Shown: positions 1 through 13,900, counted from the stretch's first letter. The stretch: DNA of 64,000 nucleotides from Pomacea canaliculata (GCF_003073045.1 NC_037601.1:4805872-4869871); one strand, 5' to 3'. The notes: generated by a model not told the origin, from the letters alone. Numbers and translations are program-made.

Positions 1-646
1 TGTGTGATAAGAGACCAGAAAGAAATTCACAAATTTTCCATCAGTTCTCAAAACTTCCGGAGTGCTGTCAGAATAAAAGAATTTTTTTCTCGTGGACTTG
101 TGATACCGCTTATCGAGATCCAGATGTCCCGCCATCATCATGATTACATGTAAGTGCTGTGGCATTGTAAGACTACATTTTTGTAGCAGGAAAAGGCAGT
201 AGTGGATACAGTGCGAGGATAAGAGTGTGAGTGGTGAGTGCGAGTATGGTGGAGAATGTGTGGTGAAGTCAGGCTCTGCTCACGAGAAACCGCAGTTATT
301 TCGACCCCAGGACAATTATCTATCATCAGGCGGACAGCATCACCAGCTCCGCTTATCGCGCAGTGTCAGGGTTCTAATCCTTCCGCCTCGGTCACTGTCC
401 GTCCGGTGGAGGTAGTAGCGGCGGTGGTGGTGGTGGTAGTTGTCGTCCTGTGCAGACAACCCAGGTCATCCTGGCGATGAGGGATAATTTAGAACAGATG
501 CAGGTTGTGGCGGTGGGGTTTACCACTTTGATGGCAGGCTTTTTTGGCAGTTTTTTTTTTTTAAAAATAAATTTTTAAAAATTAGTTCTGTGCTTTGTAT
601 TCATGTTGATGACCCCTGTAACCCCGTGTCTCATGTTTGTTGCCAG
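1..646 (+). other. 5' region of the MTG gene, no coding exon assigned
   Basis: This stretch lies upstream of the first coding exon that I can assign to the MTG-family gene. It holds a short GGT-rich simple repeat near 418-445 and a T-run near 551-562. The sequence from about 227 to 480 is GC-richer than the rest and could include an untranslated first exon or promoter, but I see no splice donor or TATA box that settles this. Short open frames here overlap one another and lack family similarity that I recognise, so I do not call them genes. Confidence 0.4.
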
Positions 647-663
647 ATTTTCGCGATACCGTC

Positions 664-3600
664 ATGCCGGACTCCCCTGAAACCAAGAGCGCCTTGCAGA
701 TATCCGTGTCCCCCTCCACAGCAATGTCTGGCGTAACGGCCGGAGGTCGCCCCCTCTCTACCAGCAGCAGCATTTCCGGTAAGAGCTCTTGTCATCATTT
801 CTTTTCCCCAGGCATTCATGATTCGGCATGCAATCATCTTCATTGAAGCCAGTCTCAGAATTGTAGCAGCGAGGTCGCCTTCATGCTCAGGATTCCACCC
901 TTTAATGCCAAGTTGTTTTGATGGCAGGCATCAACGGCTCCCACTCGCCTTTGAGTGGCATCAACGGGCGAACGCCCTCCCCTCCGTCAGCAAGCTCCAT
1001 GATGAATTCGGCCATCGGTCAGCAGTTGCCACCGGCCTGTGGAGCTCGACAGCTCAGCAAACTGAAGCGATTCCTGACAACACTGCAACAGTTTGGATCC
1101 GACATCTCACCTGAGATTGGCGAGCGTGTACGCACTCTTGTCCTGGGACTGGTTGTGAGTACTGATTGGTGTTCTTAATTATGCAGTGCCATGATTGACT
1201 TTAGCCAGCTGTGTTTTGTCAATTGCAATGCCAAACACTTGTTTTTTTATTGATTAGAAAATGCCTTGCTTATATAAGTTTTTAAATAATAAATGGACAA
1301 CTAAGAACTTTTTTTCTTTTTCATGCTTCAGAATTCACATCTGTCGATTGAAGAGTTTCATGCAAAACTCCAGGAAGCCACAAACTTTCCCTTAAGGCCT
1401 TTTGTCATTCCATTTTTAAAGGTAAGATACATAATTTGCACTTGAAATGTCTACAACAGTTTTGTTTTCATTATTGAAGGGGCATTGATGTTTTCCATTT
1501 TGACAGTAGGCATGCCTTCCTTAAAAATTAATGTTGGAAATATTAGAGCAAATAAGTTTAAAAAGCAGGATCAGAACCACCATTAATTTGAGAGATCAAA
1601 GTATGCTTCATGTTCTCTGTTGCAGGCAAATCTTCCACTTCTGCAACGCGAACTCCTGCACTGTGCACGGATTGCAAAGCAAACTCCCCAGCAGTTTCTC
1701 ACACAAAACGAGCACATAGTCTTTGATCCTGCCCACTCACCACTTGAGTCGCAGGATTCGATAATCTCGGAACTAAACGAGAATGGGAAGCGACGCTCAA
1801 CTCCTGAAAGGTGAGGGGAGGGAAGCACTGCAACACTTTGCAGCATTACAGCTGTTGAGATGCTTGCTTTGCACTAAGTGCATGTTTTTGTTAAATATCA
1901 GCAGTGAAGTGCACATGGTGTGTTTTAGGTGCTCACAAGCATTTCAGTATTTTTATTTACAAGAAAAATAAAATCATTAAATGGTATAATGGTCTTAGAG
2001 GTAAAGAGCACAAAAATTTTCTGGCAACACAGCACTTGCCTGAACAACAAACAGATATTGCCAAATATTCACATCCTCTTCCATAATTACAGGCCTTGTA
2101 ACACAGCCATAACTTTATTATGGAGACAAATTCCAAAAATAGGAGTGCTTTTAAAATCTGTAAATAAATTCAGGCTTATCCATATGTTGCTTGTTCTCAT
2201 AGCTGTTGATTCTTAGTGGGTTTTGTTTCAGCCGGCCAAAAGAAAATGGCTCAATGGACTCCTTGGTGTCGGAATCCATGCACAGTGCAAAGCGCCATCA
2301 GCCCAACAGCCCCATGGGAAGTAGGATCAGTCCAAATGGCAGCTTGAACTTGGGGTCTGGAGCACCCATCCGTCTGGAGGATATAAGCCTGTCACGAGAA
2401 ATACGTGAACGCGAAAGACTGGAAAGGGAACGAATAGAGCGTGAACGAGCTGAAAGGGAACGGGAGCGGCACTTCTCTGGCAGTTTCAGTAAGTTAGAGA
2501 CAATTACTAACTTGGTTTCAGTCTGCTAGATAATTACTAACTGAGGTTACATTTGCTGAGGAAGTATCTGTGTGCATGGAGGGGGGTTGGTTAGGTGGGT
2601 GGGGTAGAGTGAATGTTCAGCTTGTGGTATTGTATTTGGAATGGATATGCAGAATTTTATTGTTTCATATTTCAGAAAGACTGGTTCAACTGTTGCAGGT
2701 TATGCCAGGTCTGATTCATTTGATCCTCTCGAACGTTTGGATGATGACTGGCGACATGTAGAAACGGTAAGCTCTGAAGTACCTGACTATGCAAGTGGGA
2801 CTTTTTTTGAGTAGAAGTCATTTAATAAACAGAAATTTTTTTGTAAAAACACTGTTAGTGGTGCTGCACAAAATATGCTGCATGGGACTCTCATGTTTCT
2901 TTTCCAGATGTTAAACTGTATCCAGGGCATGGTGGACAAAACCAAACGAGCTTTGTCAGTCCTGCAGGAGCGAAGCCTCCGTGATCGTGAAGAACTTACG
3001 ATGTGGATGAGAAGGCATGCTGAAGGGATGGACCAGGACGTGAAAAAGCGTACAACTGATATGATGGCATACACAGTTAGACAGACAGAAGACAGAGTGC
3101 TGGAAGTCCGTAGAAGAGCAGGTAAGATTTTCTTCAGCTGAGATTTGAAGACAACCAAAACCATTGTTAGAAAACCTAGTTGCTAAGACTTAAAATCAAG
3201 CCTGATCCAGTGTAGTGTGATTTTATATTCAACAATTATTTGTACGAGATCACTAAATGCTGCACTATGATCTTGTATGATAAAATGATTTCAACAGTCT
3301 TGCTAAAATGCATTTGTTCTGCACACAGAAGAAGCTGTGAACGAGGTGAAGAGGCAAGCCATGCTAGAGCTGCAAAAAGCTGTGGCCGCAGCCGAGAACA
3401 AGGCATCTGATACTGTCATGGCTGAACGGATTAAAATGGAGCGCATCCTGGCTCAGGCCCGCAGTCAAGCAAGGGATGAAATCCTGGGGGTCATCAACCA
3501 CCAAGAAGAGTCAAGTGAGGTTAGCAAGTAGACTCCAAGTGTACATAATATCAACCTTGCTAATTAAATCTTTACTGGAAGTTCTGATAATCATTTAGAG

Positions 3601-4104
3601 CTGATAAAATAATTATCTTGTTGAATAATAATTAATGAAGTTAATAATGTTTAATTGCAGAGTTGCTGGAACTGCGGGCGAAAGGCAAGTGAGACATGCT
3701 CTGGGTGCAATGTTGCCCGGTATTGTGGGTCCTTCTGTCAACACAAGGACTGGGAGAACCACCACCTTGTCTGTGGCAAGGCTCAGGTCAACACCATTGC
3801 CCAAGCTCGTGACCAGCGCCGCAGTATCACCGCCACCTCCACTAGCACATCCAGTGCTACTGTGGCTGGGAAGGAGATACCCAGCACTACCACCACTAGC
3901 AGCAGTGACCACTGTTCCTCATCAGCACCACCATCGGTGCCAACAACCAGCTCAGAGTCAAGCTTGACAACAGTGAATGGAAATATACCTGTAGGCGTGA
4001 TGACTTCGACGGCTGCCCCCACACCCCCCGTATCTGACGACAGGAGGTCTGTTTCTCCACCAACAGATGTAGGAAAAATCATTACTCTGGAAACGTCGAG
4101 GTAG
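664..4104 (+). CDS. CBFA2T: ETO/MTG-family transcriptional corepressor (RUNX1T1/CBFA2T2/CBFA2T3 orthologue, nervy-like)
   Basis: Nine coding exons join in phase: 664-778, 928-1154, 1332-1421, 1626-1810, 2232-2488, 2699-2766, 2908-3121, 3329-3519 and 3661-4104, giving 596 residues, the usual length for this family. The start MPDSP matches a known vertebrate isoform start. NHR1/TAFH lies at about 70-165 ([18 protein letters not shown]). An Arg/Glu-rich stretch is near 262-285. NHR2, the oligomerisation helix, begins near 310. NHR3 covers about 386-449. A C-terminal MYND zinc finger at 451-487 has all its Cys ligands (CWNCGRK, CSGC, YCGSFC, HHLVCG). A Ser/Thr/Pro-rich tail follows. Family members are nuclear scaffolds that bring NCoR/SMRT and histone deacetylases to transcription factors. 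The exon opening at 647 stays open upstream of the ATG, so a longer isoform from an upstream exon is possible. Confidence 0.96.
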
Positions 4105-5290
4105 ACAATACAGATCCCAGGAGTAAAGGAACCCTTCCCCTGGCATCTAAAAGTATTATACTCACTTATGGGACTTACCTGCAGCAGTGGTTAAACAATT
4201 TCTCTAGCTGTTTGGATTCATGGATTTTCTGTTCTCTGGTCAGGACATTCTGGCAAGTGGCACTGAGGACATCCAGGGTAATCAAGACTATTCTAATGAC
4301 TGGAAGACACCACCTATAAAGGTGATGATCTTTTACTTGTCTCTCTTACGTGGTCTTGGTTTGGGGGAGAAAAAAAACTGCAGGTACCTATGTGGATTGA
4401 TAGCCAAAAAAAAAAAAAAAAAAGACTGACGTGATATCCTGGGACACACTGTTTGGTGGATGGTTTTCACAAACTGAGTGAAAGCGGCTTGAATATTGTG
4501 ACCATTGTATCCATTAAGTTTCTGTTCTCCTTTCTCCCTCATTTCCCAGCTATGATCGGCAATTTAAAAAAAATTTAAATGAGCTTTAAGTTGGCCAATT
4601 TTTGTGTTTTCAAACTTGATTCAGTGGACTTGGTGGTTGGTAATTTCCTTCCAGATTTTTCAACATGAGGCAAGCATAATCAAACTCCCTGTTTTAATGC
4701 TTTGTTGGTGAAGCTGAGAAGGGTTGTATGTTACATGCTAGCAGCTTGTGAACATTTTATTTTGGTCGTGCAACCACTTATTTTGATCTCAGCCTCCAGA
4801 ATGAGGTACTGCATGCCAGTCTTGCATGATCTGTTATAGTGGTGTTTGCAGATTATGTCGTTCAGTACCTCCACATTGGGCAAGGCCCTGTATTTATATA
4901 TAAATCCTTTATCAAGCAGATACCAATGTTCATACCAAAGATGTTTGCTCTGACCTGCATGACACTAATGTTCTAAAGCACAAAAAGCTTATGTAGGCCA
5001 AAACTGCATGCAAACTGAAGACTTCTATTTGTGGGTAAGTCAGACATGGTTTAGTCAGGAACTTGCTGTGTTCTGTTACGAGCTGCTGATAAATGCAGAA
5101 AACGTTCAGTTTGCTGGACTTTGGATGTACTGTATTTACTGTCATGAACTCGGAATAAAAATACTCTGAATCTGAAAGGAGTGTGTGCCAAGAGTGAGGT
5201 GCAGTGTTTTCTGTAAGTGTTATGTTTAATTCTGAAGCACTAAATTGTCTATACAGTGTATGTAAATAAAAGCATCTTAAAACATTTTAA
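4105..5290 (+). other. Probable 3' UTR of the MTG gene
   Basis: This follows the MTG stop codon and has no long coding frame. An AATAAA lies at 5154-5159, and another AATAAA-type signal lies near 5262. From about 5032 onward the sequence is repeated at about 17958 as the left edge of the second GH16 duplication unit, so the end of this UTR is present twice in the window. Confidence 0.6.
5154..5159 (+). terminator. Polyadenylation signal, MTG gene
   Basis: AATAAA about 1 kb after the MTG stop codon. The same signal occurs in the duplicated copy at 18083-18088, where no MTG coding exon precedes it. Confidence 0.5.
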
Positions 5291-6793
5291 CCCAGTAAAA
5301 TGAAGTTCTGAATGACAATAGACTTTAGAAATCAGCAGCAGATGGCACAAAAGCTTGCACGACCATATGTGCATATAATGAAAGAAGAAAAAGAATTTAT
5401 AGACGTTTCAGCAAAGATTTTGTAGACAATTACATTTCAGCTGCTTTTGCAAAATCTGTCACATCTCAAGCCAGTTGTTTCCATCAAGCATGTCAAGTCA
5501 TTCAACACAGAATTTTCCTTTTTTTTTTGTTTTTGTATGTATACATATGCATGGGAAGTTGAAGATGTATTCAACAGAATTTTGCTTTGAATAAGCGAAG
5601 ACATCAAACCTTCGCCCATGCAAATCAAGAAAATTCCAAATTAAGCAGATCCTAATCCTGCTGCCATATACACTATTATTTCAGAAATATAATAGCCATT
5701 GCAACTGGTAAAACATACCAGGAGAAGTATTTCATTATTTTACATAAGCTTCATCTAATTTTATGTACTTGTAGAGAATTACTGTAGTGTTCATGTTGCC
5801 TTTTGCACTCAAAAAAGTGCCATAGACATTGACACTGATCAACTGTTAGAGAATAAAACATTGCAACATTTCCAACGGGAACAACAATCCTACAATTAAA
5901 GTTTCTTTTGAAAATTGTGATGATGGTCCGAAAAGAAGCTTAGGTCAAGCTTGCATATACCCTACTCTCTGTAAAGGTGCATCATCTTTCTCTAGCTGTT
6001 CAAACATATAACTAGGTGACATATATATATATCTACATGTGTCTGTCGAGTTGTGGCAGTGATGGTCACAGAGTGGATTTGGTGTGCTGGCAGACAAAGG
6101 TAAGGGTCTAAAAATCGAGATTCGAGGGTTTTTCGCTCTTACGAGAACTGTTCAGACAAAGAGTTTACGTTGTTTACAATCCACATGCACGTAATTGTTA
6201 TATTATTTTAATGTCTCTGTTGTATCATTAATCTTTGCACGGATTTCATAAGGACTTCATTGAAAACCGTGTCTGTGCGTAGACTTCAAAACGTAGCAAG
6301 CTCGAATTAAAGTGTGATTCGCTCGATGAAAGCAGTCATTGCTTCATTACTCCGCTTGAGGAGTTTTTATGTCTGAGGAGTACAGAAAATCATCTTTCGA
6401 ACGTAAATCTCATTTCACAAAGAAACCGCACCGTTGTGAAAATCTTCATCATAGAGGACAAGTCTGAAAAACTAAAAACTTGCCTTCTGAAACTCCCGCA
6501 ATATCTCTGAATCACAGTTGTTGACATCGGCACGGAAATTCTCGTAACCCATCCACCATGGTAAGGCAAGCGAGATAACTAATAAAATAATATAAATTAA
6601 GGTTATACTGTTTGTCTCCCCTTGCCTTCACCCTGCTCCTGCAGAGAGTAAAGTGAAATTATTGAGTCGGTGTTAAAAGCTAAGGGTAGTCCACGTGAAA
6701 AATGAGGTGTTAAAAGATCCTAGTTGTCAAGACCAGTTGTTGTGAGGGTGGTGATTATTTCTTCCTCCCCTGACGTTTCCCGACCCTCTAGGG

Positions 6794-7091
6794 CAGTGGT
6801 TCTCAGAGTATTTCGGACCGCGGACCACTTTACAAAAGTAAAAAAAAAATACGGATGACCCCCAAGGGCTAAAATCACTCTCTACCGTGAATTTCTAATT
6901 TAAATTGCCGCATTTGTTTTATTACAATTCAAAACTTAATGTACTTTTGTGACAGTAGTATATAGTAATAAGTTTACATAAAATTACATACTTCGCAAAG
7001 TTCTTTATTAATTAAAATGTCAATGCGATAAATGTAGTTTTTGATGAGATATTAAGTTATCTTTGCTGACACCACACTTTGAGAACTACTG
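6794..7091 (+). mobile_element. hAT-type MITE (CAGTGGTTCTC ends), copy in unit 1
   Basis: The element begins CAGTGGTTCTCAGAGTA and ends with the inverted form TTTGAGAACTACTG, which is the terminal pattern of Charlie-like hAT elements. The flanking 8-mers CTCTAGGG and ATTTAGAG match at five of eight positions and look like a decayed 8-bp target duplication. It has no coding sequence. Copies lie at 19791-20031 (right end lost) and 35671-35828 (opposite strand). Confidence 0.75.
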
Positions 7092-8199
7092 ATTTAGAGA
7101 GTCAGATACCCCGCAGCTAGCTGTAGGTCAGCTGAGGAGAGTATGTTTGGACGCACTATACAGTGTACTCTAGCCATTTAATTAGTCTTCTTAGCTGTTT
7201 CGATACTTTGCGTGTCGAGTGATATGTGCAAATGAAGATCATAACCTTTCTGGAGGACAGATAACCTCCACGTTTAGTGTTGCTCACTGTTGAGAGCTGA
7301 GGTTATGATCAGTTTGTTTAAAAAATTAATCTGGTCTTAATCTCATTGTTCATCAATTAAAGTGCTCCTTAGACAATCTGAACTTGCTCCTTTCTGCTAT
7401 ATAATGAGGAAAGTAACTGCAGCAAGGCATAGAGCTGAGGTATCGGCTATTCTAAATTATCAAACGACCACTCACTGACTCTACCCTTAAAAAAAAAATA
7501 GTTAATCATTTTTATGAAAATGATAATTGTGGTTGTCAGAAACCACCTGTCTATATAAAAAAATTGTTTGAATGAGAACGGAAAATGTGGAAGGATGGTG
7601 AAGTTTTGCGTGGGAGTGAGTGTGTATGTGTGTGGGCGCTAGCGTGGGTGTGAGCGTCTCATGGCGACCGCTTTTTCTTTGATGTATCGGGCGTCATTGA
7701 GGGGCTCCACTTGTCTAAATGTTGAAGATTAAGACCGGGGGAGTGATTTTTGTTGCCTGCTGTGTGTCCCTAAACAGAACAGGGAAAAACCCTGACCATT
7801 TAATTATTTCCATGCTGTGCGTTAGTCCTGACCAGTCTCAATAAATGATTTATGAATTTTATGTGAAACCTGTTGACGTGAGTCTTTTTTTTCTTTTGGA
7901 TTGTATTTTTAATTTGAAGACAGTGATACAGTGTATTTAAATGATTGTTAGATTTTAAAGGTGTATACTTTCTATCCATGTTTTTAAAATTTTTATTTTA
8001 TCTTTCTGTGTAAGGTGCTCTGGATTAAACCGACTTTCAAAAAGGTCGGCAACTTTGAAAAGACCGTGCGTCTGGTTTCTTTGGTGGAGCGACGGACACG
8101 ACGGCGGAGGCTTCAAAAGCAGACTTGCTTTGAGTCAACATTAATCAAACACCCTCTTAACAGGTGTCAGATGCCAATTGAGAAGAATCATTCGTAGCC

Positions 8200-9310
8200 A
8201 AAGTTCTAAAATACAAGCTTGATGCAAACACTGTGCTTTTCTTGTGAGTAATGGTGTGTGGTTGTATGGGTGCACAGCATCTGCTGTGAGACCAGAACAC
8301 AATCCAATGTTTTGGCTATTGAATAAAGTATAATTTATTTACCTTTTTCTTTGTACTGTGATATAACACCTGTATGTTGAGAAACTCTGTAAAAGAATCA
8401 GTAAGCAAGTCAATATGTCAGCAGAGACATCTTCCCTGAACGATGATAAAATAAAGTTAGTATTTCAGCAGTGGCAGTAACGATTTTTTTCCTTTTAACT
8501 TAAAAAAATAATGATAGGTGTATGGTTTGCCTAGATCTTTATAAGCCTAAAACTTTACGAGAGCTAAGTTGGTCTCGGCAAACACTCGGCAGTCTAATAC
8601 AGCCATGGTTTCACCAATGTGCTGGACTACTGCCGAGTCTCACTGTGTTATGGACTAAGGGAAACAACCTCATTCTATTTTCACGAAGACGCCTGGAGTT
8701 GTATCCCATCGCAAGAAACCGTTTCCCTGTTCAACGATGCGTAATCGGTTCATAATGACGAAAGTGCTTTCGGTTACGAGCGGGAGATTCAACAGCAAAA
8801 TGCACATTAATGAAAAATAAGAAAACAGAAAATATTTACTCCTTTATTGTCGTTATCATTACAAGTTCGACAACCATGGCAGAAAATCGTTATTTTGTTC
8901 TGATCGAGGTCAGTGATAATACAGCAGATGGTGTCGCTACAGCAACTATATAATGTAGAACACTGTTTAGTAACGACTAACATCGGCATGAGGCTATCGA
9001 TTTGGAACAGCCAGTCATCAGCTAACACCACCATCCCCCTCCCCAATCAGACAAGAACGTTCAACACGCTCACAACACCAACACTTAACGCACTGCTCCA
9101 CGACTAGCATATGGAGGTCTGGGAAGGGGGGCATCTGGACATGCACGAGTAAACAAGAGCCACAAGCTGGTGCACACGCCTCGTGACAAGATCTCGTTAT
9201 CAATCATCCGTATTAAATTATGACAGTCCTATATAACTACACAAAACAGTTTTATTTAGTAAGCACAGGCGGGATTGTCCCTATTTGATTTTGTTTTTTT
9301 AATATCCAGA

Positions 9311-9368
<58 letters not shown>

Positions 9369-10960
9369 TCATATCAAGCCTTATGAGCAAGATCATGGCG
9401 CTTTATATAATATTAACAATACGAAAAATAATATAGGTACAAATATGAAGAAGCCAGCCAAAACGACAGGAAGGAAAAAGGGATCAAGTGAGGAACGGGG
9501 GAAAAAGCTACCACATACCAGCCTCGCCTTTTTCTCTTCAAAGTTCCACACTCATGCATAGCAAACACTGCAGATGAGTTCAGGGACAACAACACGGACT
9601 TAATTTTGATGAACTTTGAACCCTCGAGGGGAACTTTGTTAATGTCACGATCAGATTCTCAGTTAAAAGAGTATTACAACCTTTAACAAACAAATATCAA
9701 GGTAGAGTCAGTTGAAGTTGAATAAAGATACATTTTACTTGTCAAATTTCAGATTCATTTATTTGATTCCCTGTCACGAACCTGTCACTCATGGTCATGA
9801 GTTTTTAACTTTCTTATTTAATTACTAAATTTCTTATTAGTTTTTTGGTTAAAGGGGTGCATTACGTTTAATTTAGTTGTCAAATTGTAATGTTTATTTA
9901 TTTTTATTACCTAAGAGTGCATCTAGCAATGTTTTAAAGCAGCACCTGCACACCTGGGTTTACAACTTCACGACTTTGTGTTGTTGGAAGAGTCTCCCTT
10001 GTACCGTCCGCCCACCTGTCAGGTAAAACTCTCAAATGGGAAACAGCAGGAGGGGAAGTGGGTACAAAGCTCGGGTGCAGTTAGGGTGGTCAAGATGTTA
10101 GAAGTTGTGATAGCTGGAGCTTTGGACCAAAGAGCAAAACAAGACCAGAGGAAGGTGCTGCAGATTTCTTGTCTGCATCAGTGAGCAGTCGACATGTCGC
10201 TACTCCATAAAGCCATAAAGAGCATTTGCAATCCCCCTACTCATTAGTGTAGGTCTGATTTGGTAGGCATGAATCTATGTGTGAATGATGCACGCCTGAA
10301 ACTGAAAAGAAAAACCAGACATACTCGAGAAAGATGAGAAAAGTTAAAAGACGATTGAAAGTGAGGTGAGGTGCTCGGTAGAAAGGGGAACGATAAAGGT
10401 ATCACAGTTAATGACCAGTCAGATCCGATTATAAGGACTGGACAAAGAGGGTGTAGAAAACCAATTTTCTACTTCTACTTTAACACAGCAATGGTCTCAG
10501 TGTGGTGACACTTGATAGTTGTCCGTAAGTGGCGTAAGATGAGAGAGAGAAAGAGAGAGATCGAAAGAATAAAAGAATTGAAGCGGGGTAGCTTAGATAA
10601 GAAGGGTAGCGATAAATCTGTTCTGGACAAAGGAGAACAGGGAAAAAGGTAGTTTTAAGAAGTTTAAACTTAAAACCCACAGAACTTTGTAAAAAAATTC
10701 CTCACTTTTCTAAGTGGCTACATACGGCTCGTGAAAACATCTCTCGCTGTTTGATTTTTGCTTTGTATTTGCTATTATCCTAGCAAAGTTGAAAGAAATG
10801 GAAGTAAGAATTATCAAAAATTAGTTTCTGAAATTTTGTATCTGTCGCAAGAGGGACATTTTTAGCTGCACCGCGAGGTCTGCCGAACCCTGACCTCAAG
10901 AGGCAGGACCCTAAAGAGGCCAGAATCTGATTTCGCCGTCATTCCGAGGGCGACGATCAC
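8200..10960 (+). other. Upstream flank of GH16 gene 1
   Basis: This is non-coding as far as I can tell and is shared with about 20930-24260 of unit 2. It contains a TAA microsatellite at 9311-9367 and GA-rich sequence near 10541-10562. The last 300 bp before the gene differ sharply between the two units from about 10651 to 10800. No gene is visible. Confidence 0.5.
9311..9367. repeat. (TAA)n microsatellite, unit 1
   Basis: About 19 TAA/ATA units in a row. The orthologous tract in unit 2 (22018-22061) is shorter. Confidence 0.95.
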
Positions 10961-10966
10961 GTGATC

Positions 10967-13900
10967 ATGCGGTTGTTTCTTGTGCTGGTTGTGGTGACGG
11001 CGGTCACCGGGAAAAAACTTCCAGAGTTTTTCCGTGAGAAGGATGGCAGCATTCGAGTTCTGGTGCCAGGTAAGTTGTCTTTGTCTTTCTCTCGGCAGAT
11101 TTATTAAGGAAACTAAACCATTAACGAATATCAGTGAACAATTGTTTGAACACTTTTTGATCGGTTCAGAGGGAAATGTCTGACGGTAACAGTATCTCGG
11201 GCACTTGAAGATAAGGAAAGTAGGTTCATACTGTGCAGGTGTGTGCTTACAGGTATCGCAAAGTTTTATTTTTTTCACTTAAGCAAGAGTGTACTTTTAG
11301 ATTTGAAGGACAGCCATGATGTTTCTCTTATTGTGGCCAACGAGGATTCCCAGGCGGCACCAGTGTCGCTGACTAAAACAGGTAAAACTTGCGTGTCCCA
11401 GCCCCGTGACTGACTTTTAGATGTATCTTATCTATCAGATATTGCCATGTAAATTTAAATGAAACATTAGACTGACAGAGGGGAAGCTATTAAATGAGGG
11501 ATAAATGAGATATTATTCATCTTAAATTGTTCTTGACCTCTAGATGACGGACAATGGAAGGGTGTTCTCAACAAAGTGAAGACCAAACATGGCGGTGTTC
11601 TGAACTACGTGCTCCAGTACCACAAGTTTAACACACTTCACCAGCTTGCGAGGTCTACTGAAGTCTTCAGTGAGTTGTGTTCATCAACATATTTATCCTA
11701 TTACCCTCGGAAAAACCCTGGACATTTCACTGGTTGTATTGTACCCTTGAGAAGGGGAACAAATTAGAACTCTTTTAGTCAGCAAAGATTTGGCCAACTA
11801 AAATAATCGTGGTTTTCAAAAAGGAAAGAAAAATTGACCCGAAAGTAGCTCTGCTTGAGACTTTGTTGAACAAAATCTCATGTTTGCGCAGATTTACCTC
11901 AACTTCCGCCAAGTCAACGGTTTTTGCAGAGAAGGGCTACGGTGGTTTTCTTCGACGACTTCAGTTCCGGTAAAGTGGACCCCAGCAAGTGGCAGCACAC
12001 CATCACAGGCGACGGTGGCGGGGTGGGTGTGACGAGGGTTGCTGACCTGTTAACATCTACTGTAGTTAGTTTGACCTGTAGACAGGTCTTACAACTGACT
12101 TCTGTCACTTACTACATTGTCTGATCTTTGGTTATAATTATGTAGCTACTTTATCACCTGTCGTCAGGTATGAACCTTTGACCTGAAGCTATAGCTAAGT
12201 CAGCACTTGCTGCCAAGGCCAAAGGAATAGCAATCTGTGCATTTTACACACTTAAGGAGTTCAGTGGTCTGAAAATATAACCTTGGACACAAAACGTTCG
12301 TGAATTGATAGATATTTTATCTCTTTTTTGTTTTCCGAAGTCTGCAATTAAGAAAAAGTTAGGGTGTGGTTAAGGTCAAAAGGTGAAGATACTTATCTTT
12401 GACATGAAAGCTTCAGTAAGTCATACACAGATCATGCCTGATATTTTCAACATGTAAGTGGGTGACTCACGCTCACACGTACGCACACACACACCCCTAC
12501 TAACACACATATATATATTCTCTAGTGGCTGACTCACACACACAGATTCTCTCAGAAGAAAGGTGCATGTCTAGAATTGATGGCATCGAAAGCAGACAAC
12601 AAATATACAGCCTGATTATTTTATGTTTGTAAATATTTATGTTAGGGATGTATGTGCATACATGTTTTGTATTTATACAGCATGCATATGAGTGTACATT
12701 ATGTTCGTATGTATGCTTGTGTGTATGTTTTGTACGTGCGAATAAATGTTGTGTAGTTGTTTTACATTACACACGTGACTTACTTTCTGATGTTCACGTA
12801 TTGCTAACAGAATCATGGGTTCAGCATGTACACACCGGAAGCCGCCAACAGCTACGTCAAAGATGGCGTCTTGTACATTCATCCCGTAAGTACGTTTGTA
12901 CGCTTGTCCGCTGTATTAACTTAGAAAGTCGATTTCAGACGAGGTGTGCAAGATGTTCACTTGATGGGGGGCCAGAAGATGTGTGAGGTTAGGTGGGGGA
13001 GAGGTGGCGGGGAAACCTATCACCTAGCAACTCGGTAACTAAGCAGAAGACTGGGAGTAAATGAGTGAACATCGCACAGGGAGGATGCGTGTCCGTGTTC
13101 AGTTCATTCGTCGACTTTGAAAACAAAGAAACAAACAAACAATGTAGATTGAAACTCAAGAATAAATGTCACACGGTGTACACTAAAGTGTTTTCGAGTA
13201 AACATTGTAAAACTGCTTTGTCTCTTTTCTCAAAGTTGTTCTGAAGCCTGGCTTGTGGTAATATTCATTTAAAGGGGTTCGTTTGGGAACCTTGAAGCAG
13301 CACTTACATTTGTACATATGATGCAAATCAACTTCTACATATAAAAACGATTTTAAAACAGGTTTTCTTTTGAACTTCTAAAACGGGAACATATGATAGA
13401 TATTTTGATTATAGTTATTTGATGAAATATCTGGATCATTTTGAATCTAATTAACCGAGTTTACTAGCGTCAGCTGTTTTCTTTGAGAAATAGTCCATTT
13501 AACATCTACAAAATAAAGAGAGAAGTAATGTTTACATTCTTAAAAAAAACAATACTTTTAAGGTATCCGTGTTACAGCAAGTGAGGATGATATAAAAGAA
13601 TAAAAATCATTTGTTGCAGACGCTCACGGTTGATCGTTTTGGAGCAAATTTTTTAACTAACGGCAACCTGGATGTGAAAGGTTAGTAGTAAATACTTTAT
13701 GTATAGATACTAGCAAACAGTTTATAAACAATACTTGAGCATTCCTTGTGTCCCTATGTCTACAAAATGCGAAACTGTTTTTAAATGTTTAGAATATTTC
13801 AATGGACACATCTGCTATGATGTTATTGCTATCCGCTGCAGAAAGAAACTCAAAAGTTTCTATGCAAGATGGCCGCAAGTGTGGGTTAGTTTACATGAAT

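Noticed and set aside
3783-4082. A 99-codon minus-strand frame in the MTG region
   Set aside because: Antisense of the Ser/Thr/Pro-rich MTG tail; repetitive codons keep the opposite strand open.
8010-8170. A tRNA-like or short ORF segment (also at 20380-20540) with GTGGAGCGACGG and GGCTTCAAAAGC
   Set aside because: The box A and box B resemblance is weak, no cloverleaf forms, and the frame is not kept between the two units.
10862-11278. A 138-codon minus-strand frame, repeated at 24159-24575
   Set aside because: It overlaps GH16 exon 1 and intron 1 in antisense and is preserved only because the duplication is young.
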